This document shows positions 1-7,849 of a stretch of DNA of 64,000 bases, in pieces. The notes beneath the pieces were generated by a model. It was not told the DNA's origin. It searched no databases and saw nothing but the letters and a program-made list of their open reading frames with translations. Each line of letters starts with the position of its first letter. Position 1 is the first letter of the stretch. Both the position numbers and the translations under genes were made by a program. The stretch is from assembly GCF_003434305.1 (NCBI RefSeq), contig NZ_QKKX01000011.1:429536-493535 (forward strand). Reading direction: 5' to 3'. Origin of the DNA: Micromonospora sp. MW-13. Its GTDB lineage: Bacteria > Actinomycetota > Actinomycetes > Mycobacteriales > Micromonosporaceae.

Positions 1-682
1 CGCCGCCGACCGCGCCGGCGAGGACCATCGGCACCCGGGCCTCGTCGATCAGGATCGAGTCGGCCTCGTCGACGATGGCCGTGGCCAGCGGCGGCTGCAC
101 CCGGTCGTCGAGGTCGGTGACGAGCTGGTCGCGCAGGTAGTCGAAGCCGGCCTCGCTGACCGAGACGTAGGTGACGTCGCAGGCGTACGCGTCGCGCCGC
201 TCCTGCGGGGTGGACGCCTCGTTGACCCAGCCGACGGTCAGCCCGAGCAGGGCGTAGACCGGCTCCATCCACTGGGCGTCGCGACGGGCCAGGTAGTCGT
301 TGACGGTGAGCACGTGCACCGGGCCGTTACCGAGCCGGACGTGCCCGTACGCGGCGATCGTGGCGGTCAGGGTCTTGCCCTCACCGGTGGCCATCTCGGC
401 GACCTTGCCGGACAGCAGGGCCATCGCGCCGAGCAGCTGCACGTCGTACGGCCGCTGGTCCAGCCCGCGCCGGGCGGCCTCCCGTCCGACGGCGCAGATC
501 TCCTCGTACCCGGTGGCGGCGCCGGCGGCCTCGGTGAGCTCGGCGTCGGTCAGCGCCGACAGCTCCTCCTCGCGGGCCTCGATGGCCGGCAGCAGCTTCT
601 CCAGCGGGCCCAGGTCGACCGTGCTGCCGGGCCGCTGGAGGAACCGTCGGAACCTGCTCTTCAACCGTTGCGACACACCCAT
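1..682 (-). CDS. secA2: Accessory preprotein translocase ATPase SecA2, 5' part (gene runs off the left edge)
   Basis: The first 227 codons of a SecA-family ATPase are visible, starting at an ATG and continuing past base 1. The Walker A motif is MATGEGKT (about residue 87), followed by [16 protein letters not shown], and the DEAD-box reads [13 protein letters not shown] near residue 210. The short N-terminus, the MATGEGKT form and the [13 protein letters not shown] context match actinobacterial SecA2 better than the housekeeping SecA1, which has a longer conserved N-terminus. SecA2 powers export of a restricted set of proteins with the SecYEG channel in mycobacteria; the client set here is unknown. 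It is upstream of, and same-stranded with, the dehydrogenase pair but separated by 86 bases, so it is probably a separate unit. Identity is confident; the SecA2 versus SecA1 call rests on remembered family sequence. Confidence 0.88.
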   Translation of the reverse strand, partial: MGVSQRLKSRFRRFLQRPGSTVDLGPLEKLLPAIEAREEELSALTDAELTEAAGAATGYEEICAVGREAARRGLDQRPYDVQLLGAMALLSGKVAEMATGEGKTLTATIAAYGHVRLGNGPVHVLTVNDYLARRDAQWMEPVYALLGLTVGWVNEASTPQERRDAYACDVTYVSVSEAGFDYLRDQLVTDLDDRVQPPLATAIVDEADSILIDEARVPMVLAGAVGG

Positions 683-768
683 GAGCCGCAACGGTACGCG
701 ACCCGGGCCGACTTTCGCGGCCCGGTCGGGCCACGACGGGGCGAGGCGTCCGCCACGACCCGCCTCGA

Positions 769-1857
769 TCAGCCGGCCAGCACCACCTGGAGCTCCTGGC
801 GACGGCCTCGTGCCAGGTCGGTGAGCAGCGCCGGGGCCTGCGCGAACGGCACCACCGCCGACACCAGGTGCTCGCGGATCTGGTCGCCGTACGTCCGCAG
901 CAACCCGATCGTCTCGGCCGAGAGCCGCTCCCGGTCCCAGGTCGGGGCGAGCCCGCGCGGCACCCGCCCGATCTGGGCGCAGCGCAGCGCCAGCCCGTTG
1001 TGGTGGAACTCCTCGCCGAACCGGACGGCGTCGGCGCCGGCCTGGTAGAAGGCCAGGTCGACCACGGTGCCCTGGGGTCGCAGCAGGCGCAGCGCGAGCT
1101 GCAACGCCCACGCCTGCCCCCGGCACTGGAAGACCACGTCGGCGCCCCGGTCCCCGGCGGCGTGGTTCCACCGGGTCTTGAGCACCACCGCCGGGTCGTC
1201 GGCGTCCGGGTCGAGGGTCTCCAGGCCGAGCGCCCCGGCGACCGCCCGGCGCTGCGGGGTCGGGTCGAGCACCACCACCGACGCCGCGCCGTGCCGCCGG
1301 GCGAACAGGGCGGTGAGCAGGGCCACCACCCCGCCGCCGACCACCGCGACCCGGCGCCCGCGCACCCCGTCGCCGAGCGACCGGACGTCGGCGCCGCACA
1401 GGTCGGCGGCGGCGTGCAGCAGCCCGTTGGCGCAGATCGGGCCCATGTGCGCGACGTACACGCCGAGCAGCGGGTCGAGGTCGTCGGGCAGCGGGACGAA
1501 CCGCTCGGCGACCGGGTCGGCGACGTACCCGCTGCGGTGGCCGTAGGTCATCGCGCCGACGGCGCCCACGGCGACCGCCGGGGTGCGGCTGGCCACCACC
1601 CGCCCCACCTGCATGTAGCCCAGCCGGGTGACCGGGTACGGGGTGCTGGCCTCCCCCGGCTGGAACAGCCCGAGGCCGGCGTTCCAGTGGACGTTGAGGT
1701 ACGGGTTGGTGCCCTTGACGAAGCTCAGCTCGGTGCCGGCGGACACCCCGCTGTACAGCGTCTCCACCCGGAACGTGCCGTCGCGCAGCTCGCCGGCCTC
1801 CTGCTCGACCAGCTCGACCCGGCCGGGGCCGCTGACCACCACCACCCGGTCACGCAT
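769..1857 (-). CDS. MDR-family (zinc-type alcohol dehydrogenase-like) oxidoreductase
   Basis: A 362-residue medium-chain dehydrogenase/reductase. The N-terminal catalytic domain contains [12 protein letters not shown] and GYMQVGRVV; the Rossmann domain follows with [23 protein letters not shown] near residue 190, a relaxed form of the usual GxGxxG. These forms occur in MDR proteins paired with Gfo/Idh/MocA enzymes in sugar or cyclitol oxidation. The start ATG overlaps the stop of the upstream oxidoreductase by 8 bases, so the two are almost certainly translated together. I do not see the typical Cys/His catalytic-zinc cluster clearly. The substrate is unknown; the neighbouring gpgS and GT4 genes point to carbohydrate metabolism, which is inference. 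Confidence 0.8.
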   Translation of the reverse strand: MRDRVVVVSGPGRVELVEQEAGELRDGTFRVETLYSGVSAGTELSFVKGTNPYLNVHWNAGLGLFQPGEASTPYPVTRLGYMQVGRVVASRTPAVAVGAVGAMTYGHRSGYVADPVAERFVPLPDDLDPLLGVYVAHMGPICANGLLHAAADLCGADVRSLGDGVRGRRVAVVGGGVVALLTALFARRHGAASVVVLDPTPQRRAVAGALGLETLDPDADDPAVVLKTRWNHAAGDRGADVVFQCRGQAWALQLALRLLRPQGTVVDLAFYQAGADAVRFGEEFHHNGLALRCAQIGRVPRGLAPTWDRERLSAETIGLLRTYGDQIREHLVSAVVPFAQAPALLTDLARGRRQELQVVLAG

Positions 1858-2878
1858 CGACGGCCACCCCCGCCGGGGCCGCCGCGGCGGCGGTCCGGGG
1901 CGTCGCGGCCGGACCGGTGGGCAGCGCCACCGGCCGGCCGGTGGCCGCCGACTCGGCGATCGCGAGGGCCAGCCGCTGGGTGCCGAGCGCCTCGGCGTAC
2001 GGGACCCGGACGTCGTCGCCGACGCCACGCACCGCGTCGACGAAGGCCCGGTCGACGGCGGTCCGCGCGCCGTCGGGGTCGGCGGGCAGGTGCCGCTCGC
2101 CGTCGGCGTCGCGGATCGTCAGCCCGTCCTCGGCCAGCGACAGCGCCAGCCCGTCGGCGAGGATCTCCAGCCCGGCCCGGTGCTTCCAGCCGAGCACGCA
2201 GGCGGCGGCGAGGGTGCCCACCGCCCCGCCGGCGAAGCGCAGGGCGGCCGTGGTCACCGAGTCGATGTCGGCGCCCTCGACCGGCGGCGGGGCGCCGTCG
2301 CCGTACGCGGTCACCTCGGTCACCTCGCCGACCAGCGCGCGCATCAGGTCCAGCACGTGCGCGGCCTGCTCGACCACCGGGCCGCCGGAGTGGTCCCGGC
2401 GGGCCCACCAGGCCACCGGGGGCACCTTGTCCAGCCAGGCCCCGCCGACCATCCGCACCGGCCGGCCGGCGAGCAGCTCGCGCGCCTCGTCCACCACGTG
2501 CAGGTACCGCCAGTGGTGGCCGACCCCGGTGAGCAGCCCACGCCGGGCCACCAGGTCGGCGATCCGCTCGGCGGTGTCCAGGTCCACCGCGACCGGCTTC
2601 TCCACGAACATCGGCACCCCGGCGGCGACGATCGCCTCCTCCACCGGGCCGTGCGCGAACGGCGGCACGCAGACGTACACCGCGTCCGGTCCCGCCGCGA
2701 GCAGCTCGTCGACGTCGGCGAACGTCGCGGCCCCGTGCGCGTCGGCCAGTACGGCCGCCGCGCCGCGCGTCACGTCGGTCACGCCGAGGATCTCCACGTC
2801 CTCGAAGCCGCCCAACACCCGGGCGTGGCGCTGCGCCACCCCGCCGGCCCCGACCAGTCCCACCCGGCACGCGCGCAT
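1850..2878 (-). CDS. Gfo/Idh/MocA family oxidoreductase
   Basis: A 342-residue NAD(P)-dependent oxidoreductase. The N-terminus RVGLVGAGGVAQRHARVL is the Rossmann nucleotide-binding loop, and the family hallmark EKPVAVDLDTAERI lies near residue 93, with Lys of EKP the usual catalytic residue. GVGHHWRYLHVVDEAREL follows. I chose the ATG at 2878 because MRACRVGLVGAG is the expected N-terminus; a longer upstream reading has no family support. It overlaps the MDR gene by 8 bases and is divergent from gpgS. Family members oxidise sugars, inositols or imino sugars; the substrate cannot be read from the sequence. Confidence 0.85.
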   Translation of the reverse strand: MRACRVGLVGAGGVAQRHARVLGGFEDVEILGVTDVTRGAAAVLADAHGAATFADVDELLAAGPDAVYVCVPPFAHGPVEEAIVAAGVPMFVEKPVAVDLDTAERIADLVARRGLLTGVGHHWRYLHVVDEARELLAGRPVRMVGGAWLDKVPPVAWWARRDHSGGPVVEQAAHVLDLMRALVGEVTEVTAYGDGAPPPVEGADIDSVTTAALRFAGGAVGTLAAACVLGWKHRAGLEILADGLALSLAEDGLTIRDADGERHLPADPDGARTAVDRAFVDAVRGVGDDVRVPYAEALGTQRLALAIAESAATGRPVALPTGPAATPRTAAAAAPAGVAVDA

Positions 2879-3073
2879 CGACAGACCCTCTCGCCACGGT
2901 TTCACGTATCCGCGCAGTGCACTCCCCCCGGGACGGCGCAATCAAACGTTCACCTCGCAGGAACGGCCCGGTGCCCGGGCCGTGATCAAGCTGTTAGGGA
3001 TGATTCGGTTAACGCGTGGGCGGTACTGGGAAAACACCACCCCGCGTTTCCGCAGCGATCTGGGGGTGTGTCT
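2879..3073. promoter_or_regulatory. Divergent promoter region with a small perfect inverted repeat
   Basis: This gap separates the leftward Gfo/Idh/MocA operon from the rightward gpgS. It holds a perfect 8-base inverted repeat, CGGCCCGG at 2964-2971 and CCGGGCCG at 2975-2982 with a 3-base loop. It also has the most AT-containing stretch nearby (around 2985-3015), where divergent promoters would be expected. No specific operator family is recognised. Confidence 0.35.
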
Positions 3074-4087
3074 GTGCGAGATACCGAATCGAGCGTCTCA
3101 CCCGTGGTGGAGGCGTGGGCGACCTACCGGACCACCTCGGCGACCGATTGGACACCGCGGCGGCTGGTGCGCGCCAAGGGCGACAGCCGGGTCAGCGTGG
3201 TGCTGCCGGCGCGCAACGAGGAGGCGACGGTCGGCGCGATCGTGGCGACCATCCGGGAGCACCTGATGGACCGGGTGGCGCTGGTCGACGAGCTGATCGT
3301 GGTCGACTCCCGGTCCACGGACCGAACCGCGCAGGTGGCCCGGGCGGCGGGCGCGGAGGTGGTCGGCCAGGACGAGATGACCCGGGGGCTGCCCCCGCTG
3401 ACCGGGAAGGGCGACGCGCTGTGGGCGGGGCTGGCCGCGGCCGAGGGGGACGTGGTCGCGTTCGTCGACGCCGACCTGCGCGAGTTCCGCCCGCACTTCG
3501 TCACGGGCCTGCTCGGCCCGCTGCTGACCGACCCGTCGGTGGAGTTCGTCAAGGGCTTCTACCACCGGCCGCTGGTCGGCGCGACCAGCGTGGAGGCCGA
3601 CGGCGGGGGCCGGGTCACCGAGCTGATGGCCCGCCCGCTGCTGAACCTGTTCTGGCCGGAGCTGGCCGGCTTCGTCCAGCCCCTCGCCGGCGAGTACGCC
3701 GGCCGGCGCGCCGTGCTGGAGCGGGTGCCGTTCGTCTCCGGGTACGGGGTCGAGACGGCGATGCTGATCGACCTGCTGGACCTGGTCGGGTTGGACGCGC
3801 TGGCCCAGGTGGACCTCGGTGAGCGCAAGCACCGCCACCAGGACACGGCGGCGCTGGGCCGGATGTCGGCGCAGATCATGCTGACCGCGTGGTCGCGGTT
3901 GCAGCGGCGCGGCTGGGCCAGTCCCGGCACCGCGCCGGCGACCCTGCTCACCCAGTTCCGGCGGGGCGGCTCCGAGGCGCTGCCCAACCTGGACCGCGAG
4001 ATCGTGGTCAGCGACGTCTCGGTCGAGGAGCGTCCCCCACTGGCGGAGCTGCGTCACCGGCTGCCGCGCCGCCGGGTGGCGGCGTGA
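3074..4087 (+). CDS. gpgS: Glucosyl-3-phosphoglycerate synthase
   Basis: A 337-residue GT81/GT2-type glycosyltransferase. SVVLPARNEEATVG (about residues 41-54) is the donor-binding start, DELIVVDSRSTDRTAQVA follows, and FVDADLREF near residue 135 holds the metal-binding DxD-type motif. The sequence then runs through GFYHRP, RPLLNLFWPEL and QPLAGEYAGRR, all strongly conserved in GpgS. The enzyme transfers glucose from an NDP-glucose to 3-phosphoglycerate, the first step to glucosylglycerate and, in mycobacteria, to methylglucose lipopolysaccharide. The GTG at 3074 has a GGGGGT ribosome site 6 bases upstream; GTG 3068 is the alternative. A GT4 gene follows after 25 bases, suggesting an operon. 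Confidence 0.88.
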   Translation: MRDTESSVSPVVEAWATYRTTSATDWTPRRLVRAKGDSRVSVVLPARNEEATVGAIVATIREHLMDRVALVDELIVVDSRSTDRTAQVARAAGAEVVGQDEMTRGLPPLTGKGDALWAGLAAAEGDVVAFVDADLREFRPHFVTGLLGPLLTDPSVEFVKGFYHRPLVGATSVEADGGGRVTELMARPLLNLFWPELAGFVQPLAGEYAGRRAVLERVPFVSGYGVETAMLIDLLDLVGLDALAQVDLGERKHRHQDTAALGRMSAQIMLTAWSRLQRRGWASPGTAPATLLTQFRRGGSEALPNLDREIVVSDVSVEERPPLAELRHRLPRRRVAA

Positions 4088-4112
4088 CCGTCGCCGAGGG
4101 AAGGAACCCCAC

Positions 4113-5270
4113 ATGAGCCTGACCGTCCTGATGAACGCCGGGCCGTGGCTGTCCGTGCCGCCGCCCGGCTACGGCGGCATCGAGAACGTGATCGCCACCC
4201 TGGTGCCGGAGCTGCGCAGGCTCGGTGTGCGGGTGGTGCTCGCCTCCGTCGACAGCAGCACCCTGCCGGTGGACGAGAAGATCTCCGTCTTCCCCGACGG
4301 CCAGTTCCACGCCCTCCAGCGGCCGTACAACCAGGTCTGCGGCATCTCCCAGGCGCACCTCGGCGGGGTGGCGCGGGCGCTGCGCAGCCGCGACGACATC
4401 GACCTGGTCCACGACCACGTGGAGGCGGTCGGCCTGGCCACGCTCGCCGCGATGGGCCCCGCCGCCCCGCCGGTGCTGCACACCCTGCACTGGGACCTCG
4501 CCAAGCACCCGGCCCTCTACGGCAACCTCGACGGCGGCGACCGGGTCCGGGTCAACGGGGTGTCCGCCTCGCAGCTGGCCCGCGCCCCCCGGGCGCTGCG
4601 CGAGCACTCGGTCGGCCACGTGCACCTGTCCACCCCGCTCGCGGTCGACGCGGGCCGGCGCCCCCGGCCGGACAAGGGCGACTACCTGATCGTCCTGGGC
4701 CGGATCAACCCCGGCAAGGGCCAGGACCTCGGCGCCCGGCTCGCCCAGCGGGTGGGCGTGCCGCTGGTGCTGGCCGGCCCGGTCGGGCCGTACCACCGGC
4801 CGGAGGACCTGGCCGCCGCGGGCGACGAGGCCCGGCAGAACCCGGACGTGCGGTTCTTCTACGACGAGGTGGCCCCGCACGTCGACGGCGACCTGGTCCG
4901 CTGGGTGGGCACCGTCGCCGGGCAGGAGCGCGACGACCTGCTGGCCGGCGCCCGCGCCTCGCTGTTCCCGCTGCGCTGGGAGGAGCCCGGCGGCACGGCG
5001 GTGGTGGAGTCGCTGGCCCTGGGCACGCCGGTGGTGGCGACCGCCCGCGGCTGCCTGCCGGAGCTGATCGAGCACGGCCGCACCGGCCTGCTCACCACCG
5101 ACGAGGAGGAGCTGGCCGACCTGGTCCTGGCCGCGAGCGTGCTGGACCCGGACGAGTGCCGGCGGGAGGCCGCGACGCGGTTCACCCCGGCGGTGATGGC
5201 CCAGCGGTACGTCGGGCTGTACGAGCGGGTCCGCAAGGGCGCCACCGCACGCCACCTGCTGCCCGCCTGA
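4113..5270 (+). CDS. GT4-family glycosyltransferase
   Basis: A 385-residue GT-B glycosyltransferase. The N-terminal half opens with a glycine-rich acceptor loop, PPPGYGGIENVIATLVPEL. The C-terminal half contains YLIVLGRINPGKGQDLG, then FPLRWEEPGGTAVVESLALGTPVVA, the E-x7-E-like nucleotide-sugar site of GT4 enzymes. It sits 25 bases behind gpgS with the ribosome site AGGGAAGGAA just before the ATG. The acceptor is unknown; co-transcription with gpgS makes a role in a glucosylglycerate-derived or related saccharide plausible, as inference. Confidence 0.83.
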   Translation: MSLTVLMNAGPWLSVPPPGYGGIENVIATLVPELRRLGVRVVLASVDSSTLPVDEKISVFPDGQFHALQRPYNQVCGISQAHLGGVARALRSRDDIDLVHDHVEAVGLATLAAMGPAAPPVLHTLHWDLAKHPALYGNLDGGDRVRVNGVSASQLARAPRALREHSVGHVHLSTPLAVDAGRRPRPDKGDYLIVLGRINPGKGQDLGARLAQRVGVPLVLAGPVGPYHRPEDLAAAGDEARQNPDVRFFYDEVAPHVDGDLVRWVGTVAGQERDDLLAGARASLFPLRWEEPGGTAVVESLALGTPVVATARGCLPELIEHGRTGLLTTDEEELADLVLAASVLDPDECRREAATRFTPAVMAQRYVGLYERVRKGATARHLLPA

Positions 5271-5350
5271 CCGGGGCGGCGGGTTTGTCACGGGCGGCAG
5301 CGGGAACGCCGCGCCGCGAGAGACTTCCCGCACACGGTGAGGAGATCGCG

Positions 5351-5815
5351 GTGACCGGTCCGATGGCCCACTCGCGGGCCCGACGCAACCCCGCCGACGG
5401 CCGCGCCCCCGTACGCCGCGCCGCGGCCACCGTCGGCGTGGTGTTCCTGGTGGTCGGGGTGCTCGGCTTCATCCCGGGGATCACCACGTACTACAGCGAC
5501 CTGCGCTTCGCCGGGCACGACTCCGAGGCGAAGCTGCTCGGGCTGTTCCAGGTGTCGGTCCTGCACAACATCGTGCACCTGCTGTTCGGGGTCGCGGGCC
5601 TGGCGCTGTCGCGCACGGTCTCCGGGGCGCGCGCGTTCCTCGTCGGCGGCGGGGCCGTCTACCTCGTGCTGTGGCTCTACGGCCTGGTGGTCGACCACTC
5701 CAGCGGGGCCAACTTCATCCCCGTCAACGGCGCCGACAACTGGCTGCACCTGTTCCTCGGGGTCGGGATGATCGCGCTGGGCGTTCTCACCACCCGCCGC
5801 CCGAGCCGCCACTGA
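5351..5815 (+). CDS. DUF4383 small integral membrane protein
   Basis: A 154-residue protein with four predicted hydrophobic helices: VGVVFLVVGVLGFIPGI, NIVHLLFGVAGLAL, FLVGGGAVYLVLWLYGLV and LHLFLGVGMIALGVL. The pattern with GFIPGITT, HNIVHLLFGVAG and NWLHLFLGVGM is characteristic of the DUF4383 family, which has no known biochemical function. The GTG start is preceded by GAGGAG at 5339-5344. Much longer upstream readings in the same frame are the shadow of the GT4 gene. Confidence 0.85.
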   Translation: MTGPMAHSRARRNPADGRAPVRRAAATVGVVFLVVGVLGFIPGITTYYSDLRFAGHDSEAKLLGLFQVSVLHNIVHLLFGVAGLALSRTVSGARAFLVGGGAVYLVLWLYGLVVDHSSGANFIPVNGADNWLHLFLGVGMIALGVLTTRRPSRH

Positions 5816-5843
5816 CGGGGGCCGCGCCGGGATCCGGCCCCCG
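5816..5843. terminator. Rho-independent-like hairpin after the DUF4383 gene
   Basis: CGGGGGCCG (5816-5824) pairs with CGGCCCCCG (5835-5843) around a 10-base loop and is followed by TTTC. It begins immediately after the stop codon. Confidence 0.65.
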
Positions 5844-5923
5844 TTTCGCCCCACCCCGTGCCGGGTATCTGCGGCCACCCGGACACGGAAGCGAGGACCG
5901 GCGCATGTCGAGCCGGATCACCG

Positions 5924-6097
5924 GAGAAGCATGACCGGCGGGCCGTCATCGACGCGATCTTGTACGTGGTGCGTACCGGCTGCGCGTGGCGGTACCTGCC
6001 GATCGGCTTCCCGCCCTGGCAGACCGTGTACGCGCACTTCACGAGGTTGAACAGTCGGGGTGTGACCGAGCGGATCCTGACGGAGCTGCGGAGCTCG
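5924..6097 (+). pseudogene. IS5-family transposase remnant (N-terminal DUF4096-like piece)
   Basis: About 58 codons read RRAVIDAILYVVRTGCAWRY, LPIGFPPWQTVYAHF and RLNSRGVTERI, the N-terminal helical domain of IS5-group transposases. No initiator in a proper context precedes it, and the catalytic DDE part is absent. No terminal inverted repeats were found around the fragment. It lies directly upstream of the TetR/DHFR-like cassette and marks this patch as acquired DNA. Confidence 0.75.
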
Positions 6098-6162
6098 TCT
6101 CCGGTGCCGCCGCAGGCCGCGCGCAGAGCCGCCGTCGCCGATCCCATCCCACTGTCGTGATA

Positions 6163-6186
6163 GTTAGTAAATGGCGGTACACTAAC
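6163..6186. promoter_or_regulatory. Candidate TetR-type operator over the cassette promoter
   Basis: GTTAGT (6163-6168) and ACTAAC (6181-6186) are perfect inverted repeats separated by 12 bases, immediately upstream of the TetR-family gene. TACACT at 6178-6183, 7 bases before the GTG, could be the -10 element of a leaderless transcript. Autoregulation by the adjacent repressor is the natural inference. Confidence 0.45.
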
Positions 6187-6189
6187 CGC

Positions 6190-6747
6190 GTGGCCCGGCC
6201 CCGCACCGCATCCGACGACGAGATCGTCGACCGCGTCGCCGCGCATCTCGCGCAGCGCGACTGGCCGACCGCGACGTGGACGCTCGCGGAGGTCGCGCCT
6301 GCCGCAGGCCTCAGCCCAGCCGGGTTGGTGAAGCGGTTCGGGTCGCGTTCGGGCCTGCTGCACGCGCTCGGCCGGCACTGGGTGGATTCGATCCCCGAGG
6401 AACCCTCCGGTGCGTTGCCGCCGCTGGACGAGCTGCGCGAGTTTGCTCGCGCGACGTTCGGTGCGCAGCACCGGAGCGCGGCACTCGCGAGTCTCGGCGA
6501 CCTGTTCGCCGACCTGGCCGACGAGACCTCGGCTGCGCTGCTGCGCGACGGCGGCGAACGGCAGGGGCGCTACGTCGCGGCGCTCATCCGAGACGCCGAG
6601 CTGAAGCGTGCGGGCGACCCGCTGCGGGCCGCGCGCATCCTGCTCGACACGATGCAGGGCGGCTTGCTCCGCCTTGGGGCAGGCGCCAGCGGTACCGACG
6701 TCGCGCCTGATGACACCATCGACTACTTCTGGAAGTTGTGGACATGA
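6190..6747 (+). CDS. TetR/AcrR-family transcriptional regulator
   Basis: A 185-residue protein. The N-terminal helix-turn-helix reads WTLAEVAPAAGLSPAGLVKRFGSRSGLLHAL (residues about 29-60, given here in its recognisable order), typical of TetR repressors. The C-terminal helical ligand domain follows without a recognisable effector motif. The GTG start is close behind the GTTAGT/ACTAAC inverted repeat. Its stop overlaps the next start as ATGA, so it is translationally coupled to the DHFR-like reductase gene. Its codons are noticeably less uniform at the third position than flanking housekeeping genes, in line with horizontal acquisition beside an IS remnant. Confidence 0.85.
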   Translation: MARPRTASDDEIVDRVAAHLAQRDWPTATWTLAEVAPAAGLSPAGLVKRFGSRSGLLHALGRHWVDSIPEEPSGALPPLDELREFARATFGAQHRSAALASLGDLFADLADETSAALLRDGGERQGRYVAALIRDAELKRAGDPLRAARILLDTMQGGLLRLGAGASGTDVAPDDTIDYFWKLWT

Positions 6748-7304
6748 CCAACGCACGCACCTGGCGCGGACGTGCCTTCCTCGGCATGAGCCTGGACGGA
6801 TACATCGCCGGTCCCGGCGACGACCTCTCGTTCCTCGAGGCCGCACCCGGCAAGGGGCAGCATGCTGCGACACCCGACACGGTGCCGGCGCTCGTCTGGG
6901 AGACCTTCTACCCGCAGATCGACACGCTGCTGATGGGGCGCGCGACCTACGATAAGGTGCTGACTTTCGGCGACTGGCCGTACACGGACAAGCGCGTGAT
7001 CGTGCTGAGCACCACCCTGTCCGAGGACGCGCCGAACGTGCGCGTGGTGCGATCGACCGATGAGGCGATCGAGGTGCTCGATGCCGAAGGGGCCGAGCAG
7101 GTCTACGTCGACGGCGGCCGCACGGTGCAGGAGTTCCTGCGCCGGGGCCTGCTCGACGAGCTGACCGTCTCGATCGTCCCGTCGGTCATCGGCGGCGGCA
7201 AGCGGCTCTTCGGCGACGGAGATCGCGCCGACTTCGTGGTGCGCGGCTCGCACGTCGAGGCCGACGGCCTCGTGCGCATCACGTACGACATCCTGCAGGG
7301 CTGA
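6744..7304 (+). CDS. Dihydrofolate-reductase-like (RibD C-terminal domain) reductase
   Basis: A 186-residue protein of the RibD_C/DHFR-like superfamily. It shows FLGMSLDGYIAGP (residues about 13-25), LLMGRATYDKVLTFGDWP, and a C-terminal YVDGGRTVQEFLRRGLLDEL, followed by SIVPSVIGGGKRLF. These are the NADPH- and substrate-cleft segments of the fold. Single-gene proteins of this type usually have unknown substrates and are common in actinobacteria beside a TetR or other regulator. I chose the ATG at 6744 because it overlaps the regulator's stop (ATGA); GTG 6738 is the alternative. Confidence 0.85.
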   Translation: MTNARTWRGRAFLGMSLDGYIAGPGDDLSFLEAAPGKGQHAATPDTVPALVWETFYPQIDTLLMGRATYDKVLTFGDWPYTDKRVIVLSTTLSEDAPNVRVVRSTDEAIEVLDAEGAEQVYVDGGRTVQEFLRRGLLDELTVSIVPSVIGGGKRLFGDGDRADFVVRGSHVEADGLVRITYDILQG

Positions 7305-7340
7305 GTCTCCGCCCGGCACCGAACGGCGGGACTGCGTTGA

Positions 7341-7741
7341 GGCCACCCGGGCGGCGGGGCCGCCACCGCGCCCCGGCTGCGCGCCCGGCTGGAGCCGGTC
7401 GCGGGGGCCTGCCGGCGGGCCCGGGAGCTGGTCACCGACGCCTGCGGGCGGTGGAACCTGCCGGAGCTGGTCGGTCCCGCCTCGGTGGTGCTCAGCGAGT
7501 TGGTCGGCAACGTCGTGCGGCACGCCGGCACTCCGATGCGGGTGACGCTCACGCTGCGCCGGTCGCACCTACAGGTCGCCGTTACCGACGGCAGCCACCG
7601 GACGCTGCGCCCGGCGGCGCGCACGGACCCGCGCGCCGAGGGCGGCGCGGGCTGCTGCTGGTCCGCGAGCTGGCCCAACGGTGGGGCAGCTCGCCGGTCG
7701 GGGACGGCAAGGTCGTCTGGGCGATGATGCCCGCCACCTGA
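7341..7741 (+). pseudogene. Broken anti-sigma-type HATPase (RsbW-like) gene
   Basis: An HATPase_c_2-type ATP-binding domain is readable in two frames. The first frame gives SVVLSELVGNVVRHAGTPM, LTLRRSHLQVAVTDGS and ARTDPRAEGG. About base 7640 the reading must shift by one to give RGLLLVRELAQRWGSS and then KVVWAMMPAT to the stop at 7739-7741. The N-box (ELVGNVVRHA) and the G2-like GLLLVREL box identify the fold. There is no initiator upstream before an in-frame stop at 7338-7340, so the front is missing as well. Either two lesions or one lesion plus a sequencing error explains this. Confidence 0.7.
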
Positions 7742-7849
7742 GGCCTCTCACCCCGAATTGACCGAAATTACCGCTCTCGCCTGGTTACATGGTGGGAGGG
7801 CAGGGTAGGCACGCCCGTCCTTTCTGTCGTGACGACGGGGTGAGAAGCG

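Noticed and set aside
1628..3073. Long upstream in-frame extension of gpgS (819 codons in total)
   Set aside because: The extension is antisense to the MDR and Gfo/Idh/MocA genes, is Arg/Pro/Gly-rich, and GpgS family length and the ribosome site support 3074.
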